Shown here in pieces: positions 1 through 5,714 of a stretch of 5,714 nucleotides of DNA. The stretch spans positions 1 to 5,714 of the forward strand of contig DUNY01000032.1 in the NCBI GenBank assembly GCA_012839145.1, given 5' to 3'. The stretch's first letter is position 1. Each line of letters opens with the position of its first letter. The translations under genes and the position numbers were made by a program. Source of the DNA: Thermoanaerobacterales bacterium. GTDB lineage: Bacteria; Bacillota; Thermosediminibacteria; Thermosediminibacterales; Tepidanaerobacteraceae. The notes beneath the pieces were generated by a model. The model made no database searches. It was not told the origin of the DNA and saw only the letters and a list, made by a program, of their open reading frames with translations.

Positions 1-589
1 TTTCTTTATAATCCTCCATTGCTTTTACAAGACTATCAATGCACTCCTTACCAAAATCTTTTTCTCCGCCCCTTGCTAAAGAATATGCTTCGTCAATAAA
101 CAATATCCCACCAAGAGCTCGTCTTATTTGTTCTCTTGTTTTTTGTGCTGTATGCCCAATATACTCTCCTACAAGGTCAGCTCTTTCCACTTCTACTGTA
201 TGGCCTTTTTGAAGAATTCTCATATGTTTAAACATTTTGCCGAGCAATCTTGCCACGGTTGTCTTTCCAGTGCCCGGATTTCCTTTGAAAATCATGTGAA
301 GAACCTGCGCCTGGGCCAAAAGTTTTTCTTCCTCCCTTCTTCTTTGAATTTCCGCAAATGCTTGGATTTCTCTAACTAAATATTTTACTTTAAAAAGGCC
401 TATTAATTCATCAAGCTCTTTCATTATATCTTCTAGTTTTTCCTCCTCGGAAACCTTCCTAAAATATGTTTTGCGGCTGTCAAGTTCAATAAACTTTGAT
501 AGTGCCTCTACTGGGGTAATCATTCCACTGATTAGCATATCATGTATTTTACCCGAATCGGTTATTTCATCTTTCACTTTATCAATCAT
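1..589 (-). CDS. spoVK: Stage V sporulation protein K, AAA+ ATPase of the CbxX/CfxQ type (3' end cut by window edge)
   Basis: The first 196 codons are present; the rest lies beyond the left edge. The family's B. subtilis member is about 320 residues, so roughly 60% is seen. The AAA+ core is clear: Walker A GNPGTGKT at residues 103-110, a stretch ERADLVGEYIGHTAQKT at about 135-151 that includes the aromatic pore-loop position (Y143), and Walker B ILFIDEA at 162-168, followed by SLARGGEKDFGKE, which is close to what I recall of Bacillus SpoVK. Residues 1-95 are charged, helical-looking and much less conserved. The protein is known to be needed for spore maturation, probably in the mother cell as a hexameric remodelling ATPase; its substrate is unknown to me. 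The start at 589 is chosen because GGGGTGAT lies just upstream. The gene sits 114 bp downstream of hfq, beyond a terminator, so it is probably transcribed separately, as expected for a sporulation-timed gene. A general CbxX-like AAA protein is the alternative, but the core resembles SpoVK. Confidence 0.9.
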   Translation of the reverse strand, partial: MIDKVKDEITDSGKIHDMLISGMITPVEALSKFIELDSRKTYFRKVSEEEKLEDIMKELDELIGLFKVKYLVREIQAFAEIQRRREEEKLLAQAQVLHMIFKGNPGTGKTTVARLLGKMFKHMRILQKGHTVEVERADLVGEYIGHTAQKTREQIRRALGGILFIDEAYSLARGGEKDFGKECIDSLVKAMEDYKE

Positions 590-593
590 AAAA

Positions 594-600
594 TCACCCC
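594..600 (-). promoter_or_regulatory. Ribosome binding site of spoVK
   Basis: On the minus strand GGGGTGA precedes the ATG at 589, with TTTT between. It matches the downstream part of the full anti-Shine-Dalgarno complement (GGTGAT) and supports 589 as the start over the later in-frame ATG codons at residues 18 and 23. Confidence 0.7.
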
Positions 601-649
601 ATAAAATGCTATATCATTTTATCTTATGCATAAAAAATATATAGGTTAC

Positions 650-685
650 AAAAAAACTCCCGAGTGCGAGCTCGAGAGTTTTTTT
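650..685 (-). terminator. Rho-independent terminator of the mutS-mutL-miaA-hfq operon, bidirectional in form
   Basis: A hairpin begins 19 bp after the hfq stop codon. Its arms are 650-664 and 671-685. The pairs are seven A-T at the base, then CTC with GAG, one C/A mismatch (660 and 675), then CGAG with CTCG, closing a six-base loop at 665-670. On the minus strand the hairpin is followed by seven T residues (complement of 650-656), as a terminator for hfq requires. The opposite strand also ends in seven T residues (679-685), so it could stop transcription from either side. Both neighbours are on the minus strand, so termination of the hfq transcript is its obvious job. It also separates spoVK from the operon. 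Confidence 0.88.
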
Positions 686-703
686 ATGTATTCCCTATTC
701 TTT

Positions 704-961
704 TTAACCCTCATCGGATTTCTTTTGGTCTGTGATACCCTGATTTAAATTGACCGTTCTAAAAGGTGATATAGTTGAAACAGCATGCTTATACACTAAC
801 TGCTGTTTCCCATCAGAATCAAGAACAACGGTAAAATTATCGAAACCCCTTACCAGGCCTTTTAACTGAAAACCATTTATAAGGTAAATTGTTACAGGAA
901 TATTGTCCTTCCTGATCTGATTTAAAAAGCTATCCTGAAGATTTATTTGCACTCTTGTCAT
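704..961 (-). CDS. hfq: RNA-binding protein Hfq (Sm-like RNA chaperone)
   Basis: This 85-residue protein has the whole bacterial Sm fold. The N-terminal helix contains [13 protein letters not shown] (residues 7-19), whose Q9 and D10 match the proximal-face RNA-binding residues Q8 and D9 of E. coli. The Sm1 part includes [10 protein letters not shown], where F43 matches E. coli F42. The Sm2 signature YKHAVSTI (57-64) carries the uridine-pocket residues K58 and H59. Hfq forms a hexameric ring in the cytoplasm and binds small RNAs and mRNAs; its role is milder in Firmicutes than in enterobacteria. The rim patch is R17-K18-D19, a Gram-positive form with fewer arginines than the E. coli RRER. The tail after the Sm core is short (about 18 residues), polar and charged, ending in KKSDEG. 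The gene starts 37 bp after miaA, the commonest hfq neighbour in bacteria, and is followed directly by a terminator, so it is the last gene of the operon. Confidence 0.97.
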   Translation of the reverse strand: MTRVQINLQDSFLNQIRKDNIPVTIYLINGFQLKGLVRGFDNFTVVLDSDGKQQLVYKHAVSTISPFRTVNLNQGITDQKKSDEG

Positions 962-968
962 TCTGCGT

Positions 969-975
969 CCCCCTC
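969..975 (-). promoter_or_regulatory. Ribosome binding site of hfq
   Basis: GAGGGGG on the minus strand, seven bases ahead of the ATG at 961, fixes the hfq start. It lies in the 37 bp miaA-hfq gap, so hfq has its own initiation signal and is less tightly coupled than the upstream genes. I see no convincing promoter in the gap. Confidence 0.7.
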
Positions 976-998
976 ATATTGTTGTTTAATTTAATATT

Positions 999-1943
999 CT
1001 AGGTATTTTCGATTTTCCCTTCAATACCTTCAATAATATTTGATATTATTTTCATCTTTCCTTCCTTTGAAACATCAAGCCATTGAATGTTATTATCACG
1101 TAAAAACCAAGTATATTGGCGTTTTGCATAATGTCTTGTGTCCCTTGCAATTAAATAGATTGTCTCGTCCAAAGTTATCTTGCCATCCAAATAATTTATG
1201 ATGTGTCTATAACCTAACCCTTGCATTGAATTTAAATCTTTAGCATATCCCATTTCTAAAAGCTTTCGTACCTCTTCTACAAAACCATTATTAATCATTG
1301 ACAATACCCTTTTATCAATGCGCCGATACAATTCATCCCTTGGCCTTGTTAATCCATATATAAGCAAATCATATTTGTTTTGTTGTTTTTTTGTCTTTTC
1401 TTCATAGTATGAAAAGGGTTTTCCGGTTTTCATACATACCTCCAACGCTCGGATAACCCTACGCAAATTGTTGGGGTGAATATTATTGGCTGCTTTTGGA
1501 TCCATTTCTTTAAGTTTTTGATAAAGATAATCATTGCCGTGCTCTTCAGCACATTTTAGTAATTGTTTTCTAAAAAAATCATCTTTTTGCACTTGAGAAA
1601 AAGTATAATTATAACAAACTGAATTTATATAAAAACCTGTTCCCCCTGTCAGCAAAGGTATTTTATGCCGCCGTTTAATATCATGTATACGTTTCTTGGC
1701 TCCCACTTGGAAATCAGCGGCGCTAAACTCTTCATCAGGATCAATAAAATCAATCATATGATGCACTACACCTTTGCGTTCTTCTAATGAAGGCTTGGCC
1801 GTTCCGACATCCATAAAACGGTATATTTGCATTGAATCGGCGGAGATTATTTCTGCATTTACTTTTTGTGCCACTTCTATTGCAATTTCCGTTTTTCCTA
1901 CTGCAGTAGGCCCTACAATAGCTACAAGTAACTTGTTATACAT
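999..1943 (-). CDS. miaA: tRNA dimethylallyltransferase (tRNA A37 isopentenyltransferase)
   Basis: MiaA transfers the dimethylallyl group of DMAPP to N6 of adenine 37, next to the anticodon of tRNAs that read codons starting with U; MiaB-type enzymes then usually add methylthio. The 314 residues match the usual family length. Seen in order: P-loop GPTAVGKT (11-18), IISADSMQIY (32-41), whose D36 aligns with the catalytic aspartate of the family, DVGTAKP (45-51), the HHMIDFIDP stretch (61-69), GGTGFYI (100-106), the RRVIRALEV helix, LGYRHIINYL, and near the C-terminus RDTRHYAKRQYTWFLRD, which is typical of the tRNA-binding end. No key motif is missing. The ATG at 1943 lies 5 bp after the mutL stop and its ribosome binding site is inside the end of mutL, so translation is probably coupled. 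hfq follows by 37 bp. Confidence 0.97.
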   Translation of the reverse strand: MYNKLLVAIVGPTAVGKTEIAIEVAQKVNAEIISADSMQIYRFMDVGTAKPSLEERKGVVHHMIDFIDPDEEFSAADFQVGAKKRIHDIKRRHKIPLLTGGTGFYINSVCYNYTFSQVQKDDFFRKQLLKCAEEHGNDYLYQKLKEMDPKAANNIHPNNLRRVIRALEVCMKTGKPFSYYEEKTKKQQNKYDLLIYGLTRPRDELYRRIDKRVLSMINNGFVEEVRKLLEMGYAKDLNSMQGLGYRHIINYLDGKITLDETIYLIARDTRHYAKRQYTWFLRDNNIQWLDVSKEGKMKIISNIIEGIEGKIENT

Positions 1944-1948
1944 CGTTA

Positions 1949-3799
1949 TTATGTCCTTTTAAATTTTTTTTCCAATTCATTTAAAGTCATAGCAATTATT
2001 GTGGGCCTTCCATGAGGGCAAGTATAAGGACCAACGGTTCTTTTTAACTGATCAATTAATTCTTGTATTTCTATAGGCGATAGTATATCTCCTGCTTTTA
2101 TAGCGGCATGACACGACATTGAAATTATTAACCTTTCCTTAGTTGGATATTCGGCGTAATCATTGCTGTTGATTTGATCAATAATATCACGTAGTGTTAT
2201 GGGGTCTATAGGTTTATTGAATATATAAGGAACTGTACGAACGAGAATTGAATCGTTACCGAAAATAGAAAAATCAAAACCCATTTTTAAAATATCTTCT
2301 TTGTAGTTTTCTATTAACATCATCTCCTGTGCAGAAAGATGTAAAACATAAGGAGCAATTAAACTTTGGGAATCCAACGGTTTCGTATATCTATTAGAAT
2401 AAAATTCATATAAAATCCGCTCATGGGCAGCATGTTGATCTATTAAATAAAATTGCTTTTTGCCCTCAACAACAATATATGTATTAAATAACTGACCGAC
2501 AATCCTTTGAAACTTGAGTTTTTGTGATATATCTTTTGGTCCTTCTGATTTTTTAACAATTTCCGTTTCTTTCCTTGGTTTAACATCAATATGATTATTT
2601 TTATTAAGGTATTTTTGCTTGTCAATTATAGGAGATTCTTTTATGAATTCTTTTGTAGCTGTTGCCTCAGCATATATTTTGCTATTATTATTGGAATAAT
2701 ATTCATTTTTTGGCAATACATCACTGTTTAATTTTAGCTGAGTTTGTGTATCAGTTCTATTCGGATTGTTAATATAGGGTGTATCAAAGGTTTCATTTGG
2801 AATTAATACATGTTCCTTCAAACTATCGCTTACAACTTGGAAAAGCGTCTGATGAACTTGATTTTCATTTTGGAATTTTATTTCCATTTTAGATGGATGT
2901 ACGTTTACATCGACTTGGGAATTGTCAATATCTATAAAAATAATTGCTATCGGAAAGCGTTTTACAGGTATCATGGTCTTGAATGCTCTTTCCAGACAAA
3001 AAGTCAATCCAGAATCCTTTACAAAACGTCCATTCACGAAAAATGTTTGACCGGTACGATTACCCCTATTAAAATTCGGTTTTGATATGTATCCCCGTAT
3101 TTTTCCACTTTCGAAGGCCTTTTCAATGGGTATTGCTTGCCTAGCTAATTCAACTCCGTATATTTTAGCAATGACTTCTCTGTAATCTCCGTTACCGGCG
3201 CTATAAAATAATTCCTTCCCATCATTTATAAGCCGAAAGGATATACCAATGTTTCCGATGGCAAACCTCGTAATCAAATCTGTAATTCGAGAAGTCTCAT
3301 GGGTATCATTACTCAAAAACTTTAGTCTGGCAGGTGTGTTAAAAAATAAATCCATGACTTCTATTATACATCCGTTATTAGCTGGTTTATCATCAAATTC
3401 TTCAATTACACCACCGCTAATTTTACACAAAGTTCCTACCGAATCCTTTTGAGTCTTTGTTATCATGGAAATATTAGAAACTGCAGCAATACTTGCTAGG
3501 GCTTCACCTCTAAATCCAAGGGTGTTTATATTAAAAATATCATCGATATTATATATTTTACTTGTGGCATGCCGTTCAAAAGCAATCTTTACATCTTCTC
3601 TGGATATACCTTCACCATCATCAATAACTCTGATGCTCTCCTTGCCGCCTTTTTTAATTTCAACAATAATATTTTTACTGCCAGCATCTATTGAGTTCTC
3701 TACCAATTCTTTAACCACCGAAACTGGCCTTTCTATAACCTCACCAGCAGCAATCTTAGAGGAAATATCCTGTCCTAAAATATTGATTTTTTTCATCAT
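1949..3799 (-). CDS. mutL: DNA mismatch repair protein MutL, endonuclease type
   Basis: MutL couples mismatch recognition by MutS to strand removal. The 616-residue protein has the N-terminal GHKL ATPase domain: ISSKIAAGEVIERP, KELVENSIDAG with the catalytic-type E31 and N35, DDGEG (60-64), RHATSK (76-81), GFRGEAL (95-101), and the DVNVHPSK segment (297-304) ending the transducer domain. Residues about 335-425 form a poorly conserved linker rich in N, K and T. The C-terminal dimerisation domain carries the metal-binding endonuclease motif DQHAAHERILYE (454-465), together with SCHAAIKA (562-569) and CPHGRP (594-599). MutL here should therefore nick DNA itself, as in bacteria lacking MutH. QSLIAP (478-483) fits the MutL beta-clamp-binding motif. 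The gene lies 9 bp after mutS and 5 bp before miaA. It begins ATG ATG: the second, at 3796, has the better ribosome binding site spacing, so the start is uncertain by one residue. Confidence 0.97.
   Translation of the reverse strand: MMKKINILGQDISSKIAAGEVIERPVSVVKELVENSIDAGSKNIIVEIKKGGKESIRVIDDGEGISREDVKIAFERHATSKIYNIDDIFNINTLGFRGEALASIAAVSNISMITKTQKDSVGTLCKISGGVIEEFDDKPANNGCIIEVMDLFFNTPARLKFLSNDTHETSRITDLITRFAIGNIGISFRLINDGKELFYSAGNGDYREVIAKIYGVELARQAIPIEKAFESGKIRGYISKPNFNRGNRTGQTFFVNGRFVKDSGLTFCLERAFKTMIPVKRFPIAIIFIDIDNSQVDVNVHPSKMEIKFQNENQVHQTLFQVVSDSLKEHVLIPNETFDTPYINNPNRTDTQTQLKLNSDVLPKNEYYSNNNSKIYAEATATKEFIKESPIIDKQKYLNKNNHIDVKPRKETEIVKKSEGPKDISQKLKFQRIVGQLFNTYIVVEGKKQFYLIDQHAAHERILYEFYSNRYTKPLDSQSLIAPYVLHLSAQEMMLIENYKEDILKMGFDFSIFGNDSILVRTVPYIFNKPIDPITLRDIIDQINSNDYAEYPTKERLIISMSCHAAIKAGDILSPIEIQELIDQLKRTVGPYTCPHGRPTIIAMTLNELEKKFKRT
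1954..1958 (-). promoter_or_regulatory. Ribosome binding site of miaA, inside the end of mutL
   Basis: AAGGA on the minus strand falls in the last codons of mutL (AAA AGG ACA TAA), ten bases before the miaA ATG at 1943. Ribosomes finishing mutL pass over it, which favours translational coupling. The spacing is slightly long, so initiation without coupling may be moderate. Confidence 0.55.
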
Positions 3800-3804
3800 A
3801 CCTT

Positions 3805-3811
3805 CTCCTTA
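3805..3811 (-). promoter_or_regulatory. Ribosome binding site of mutL, overlapping the mutS stop codon
   Basis: TAAGGAG on the minus strand contains the mutS stop codon TAA (3811-3809) and a strong Shine-Dalgarno core. It is five bases from the first ATG (3799) and eight from the second (3796); eight is nearer the usual distance. The overlap implies coupled translation of mutS and mutL. Confidence 0.75.
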
Positions 3812-5714
3812 TATCAATTGCCGTTTGATAGAATACAAGAAATTCAACGCCTCCAAAGGAGATATGGTGTCTATGTTCACCGATTTTATTTGTTCAATTA
3901 TTTCCTCGTTTTTAAAAGAATCCAAGTTTAACTGGCTCTCATTTGAACTCGTATCATTAGTAACTGCTATATCTGATAAAGAAACTTCGCCTCTGGATTG
4001 GTTTTGCTCTAGATTGGCTAAGATTTTTCTGGCTCTGCTAATAACCATATTTGGAACTCCGGCAAGCTTAGCCACTTGTATTCCATAACTTTTATCAGCT
4101 TCTCCAGGAACAATCTTTCTTAAAAATATAACGTTTTCACCTTTTTCTCTAACGGTAATCTTATAATTTTTAACCCCTTTTAATTCTTTCAATGCTGTTA
4201 ATTCATGGTAATGAGTAGCAAAAAGTGTTTTAGACTTTAAGTTTTTCTGTATGTATTCCACAACAGCCCAAGCTATGGAAAGACCGTCAAAAGTACTGGT
4301 ACCACGACCTACTTCATCTAAAATAAGTAAACTCTTGTTAGTAGCATTCTTTAGTATATTGGCCACTTCTGTCATTTCCACCATAAAAGTGCTCTGGCCT
4401 AAAGCTAAATTGTCCGAAGCACCAATACGTGTAAAAATGCGGTCTACAAGACCTATCTGGGCTTTCTTTGCAGGTATGAAACAACCTATTTGTGCCATTA
4501 AAACGATTAAAGCTACCTGCCTCATGTAAGTGGATTTGCCTGCCATATTGGGACCCGTTATCACTGAAATCATACTGTCACTGCAATTTATCCGTGTATC
4601 GTTTGGTATAAAAAGTTCTTCTCTTTGGGTAAGTTCAACAACCGGGTGTCGACCTTCTATTATGTTTATTTCATCATCTAAAGTTATTTCAGGTTTTATG
4701 TAATTATTGTTATAGGAGACTTCAGCAAGTGACAACAAGACATCCAACAAAGATATATTATAAGCGCTTTGCTTAAGTCTAGGTATTTCATCAATAAGTC
4801 TTTCCCGTATTTCGCAAAATATATTGTATTCAAATTCCTGAAGTTTTTCTTTGGCATTTAGTATAAGTGACTCGTATTCCTTTAACTGTTCAGTAAAATA
4901 ACGTTCTGCGTTGGCCAACGTTTGTTTCCTAATATAGTTTTCGGGAACCATGGAAAGGTTAGATTTAGTTACTTCTATATAATAACCGAAAACCCTGTTG
5001 AAACCTATTTTTAAAGATTTTATCCCAGTTTTTTCCCGTTCCTTTCTCTCTAAATCCGCTATCCATTCCTTGCCTTCACGGGAGGCTTTTCTAAGTAAAT
5101 CTATTTCCGAATTATATCCATCTTTTATTATATCTGCTTCCTTAAGAGTTAAAGGTGGATCTTCGGATATGGATTTTTCCAACAATAGACATACATCTTC
5201 CAGTGGATCTATATGTTGATATATTTGTTGCAATAGTTTAGAGTTGCACTGGGTAAGGATATGTTTTATCTTAGGTAGTCTCATTATAGTGTTTTTTATA
5301 GCCAGTAGATCCTTAGCATTTGCATTTCCACATACTAGCTTTCCCGTTAATCGTTCTATGTCGTACACATCTTTCAACTGTTCTTGTAAATCAGCTCTTA
5401 AAAAATAATCGTTAAATAACTCTTCTACCGCATCCTGCCTTTGAATAATCCTTATGATATCAATTAAGGGTTGTTCAACCCACTTTCTGAGCAGCCGGGC
5501 TCCCATTGCCGTAGAAGTTCTGTCCAATACCCATAAAAGGCTGCCTGTTTTTTTACCTTCTCGCAAGCTTTCAGTTATTTCCAGGTTTTTACGGCAAGTA
5601 AAATCCAACACCATAAAATCGCGGTTTTTATAATAAGATATAGTGTTAATATGAAATAGGTTTAATTTTTGGGTTTCATTTAAATACTTAAGACACGCCC
5701 CAGCAGCTCTAAAA
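3809..5714 (-). CDS. mutS: DNA mismatch repair protein MutS (5' end beyond window edge)
   Basis: MutS binds mismatches and small loops as a dimer and, with ATP, becomes a sliding clamp that recruits MutL. Reading is open to the right edge, giving 634 residues (residue 1 is the codon at 5713-5711). The family is about 850-900 residues, so the N-terminal mismatch-binding domain with its Phe-X-Glu motif is outside. The ATG at 5614 is internal: the frame before it encodes AAGACLKYLNETQ, standard for the connector/core junction. Seen in order are MVLDFTCRKNLE, the core and lever domains, the clamp region with FNRVFGYYIEVTK, then the ABC-type ATPase: Walker A GPNMAGKST (387-395), the signature-side segment around GQSTFMVEM, Walker B LLILDEVGRGTSTFDG with D466 and E467, and FATHYHEL. 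The end, ISPLEALNFLYSIKRQL, is the usual MutS1 C-terminus. QLNLDSF (594-600) may be a beta-clamp-binding site. It is the most upstream gene seen in the operon. Confidence 0.97.
   Translation of the reverse strand, partial: FRAAGACLKYLNETQKLNLFHINTISYYKNRDFMVLDFTCRKNLEITESLREGKKTGSLLWVLDRTSTAMGARLLRKWVEQPLIDIIRIIQRQDAVEELFNDYFLRADLQEQLKDVYDIERLTGKLVCGNANAKDLLAIKNTIMRLPKIKHILTQCNSKLLQQIYQHIDPLEDVCLLLEKSISEDPPLTLKEADIIKDGYNSEIDLLRKASREGKEWIADLERKEREKTGIKSLKIGFNRVFGYYIEVTKSNLSMVPENYIRKQTLANAERYFTEQLKEYESLILNAKEKLQEFEYNIFCEIRERLIDEIPRLKQSAYNISLLDVLLSLAEVSYNNNYIKPEITLDDEINIIEGRHPVVELTQREELFIPNDTRINCSDSMISVITGPNMAGKSTYMRQVALIVLMAQIGCFIPAKKAQIGLVDRIFTRIGASDNLALGQSTFMVEMTEVANILKNATNKSLLILDEVGRGTSTFDGLSIAWAVVEYIQKNLKSKTLFATHYHELTALKELKGVKNYKITVREKGENVIFLRKIVPGEADKSYGIQVAKLAGVPNMVISRARKILANLEQNQSRGEVSLSDIAVTNDTSSNESQLNLDSFKNEEIIEQIKSVNIDTISPLEALNFLYSIKRQLI

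Noticed and set aside
128..379. An 83-codon open frame on the plus strand
   Set aside because: It is the antisense shadow of the spoVK ATPase core, including its Walker A region, and has no family resemblance.
601..650. A sporulation-type (sigma-E-like) promoter ahead of spoVK
   Set aside because: Minus-strand CATAAGAT and GATAAAAT each resemble the -10 element (about six of eight positions), but neither has a good -35 element at proper spacing. In sequence this AT-rich such matches arise by chance. A promoter is expected in this gap, but I cannot place it.
667..676. Palindromes CGAGCTCG and CTCGAG as a possible operator
   Set aside because: They lie in the upper stem and loop of the terminator hairpin and are explained by it.
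2443..2625. A 60-codon minus-strand frame inside mutL
   Set aside because: It is an out-of-frame reading of the A-rich MutL linker. The main frame runs intact through it, so it is neither a frameshift nor a nested gene.
3465..4088. A 207-codon open frame on the plus strand across the mutL-mutS junction
   Set aside because: It is antisense to two certain genes, the translation is low-complexity (rich in S, I and L) with no recognisable domain, and mutL/mutS motifs on the other strand fully explain the sequence.
5612..5614. ATG at 5614 as the true start of mutS
   Set aside because: The frame stays open for 33 more codons to the window edge and those codons encode conserved MutS sequence, so the gene begins outside the window.

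Overview
The window is a segment of the chromosome of a low-GC, spore-forming Firmicute, most likely a member of the Clostridia. The evidence is AT-rich coding sequence, strong GGAGG-type ribosome binding sites, a Gram-positive-type Hfq, a MutL carrying the endonuclease motif of bacteria without MutH, and a spoVK sporulation gene. No genus is assigned, because nothing here is diagnostic at that level.

Every gene lies on the minus strand, so transcription runs from the right edge to the left. In that order they are: mutS (its 3' part, running off the right edge; 5714 to 3809), mutL (3799-1949), miaA (1943-999), hfq (961-704), a Rho-independent terminator hairpin (685-650), and spoVK (589 to the left edge, 3' part missing). 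Gaps inside the first four genes are 9, 5 and 37 bp. The mutL ribosome binding site overlaps the mutS stop codon, and the miaA ribosome binding site lies in the last codons of mutL. This is the layout of one translationally coupled operon that ends at the terminator. spoVK then follows as a separate transcription unit.

MutS recognises mismatches and recruits MutL, which here should itself nick the faulty strand. MiaA puts the isopentenyl group on A37 of tRNAs reading UNN codons, and Hfq is the RNA chaperone. SpoVK is an AAA+ ATPase needed for late spore maturation in Bacillus. The gene neighbourhood (mutS-mutL-miaA-hfq, with spoVK further along) is also known from Bacillus subtilis, so this is a conserved housekeeping region.

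I found no mobile element, CRISPR array, tRNA or rRNA gene, or unknown gene cassette. The only non-coding stretch longer than 40 bp is the 114 bp between hfq and spoVK, and the terminator occupies about a third of it. I do not see an undescribed system here. The findings are refinements on known genes.
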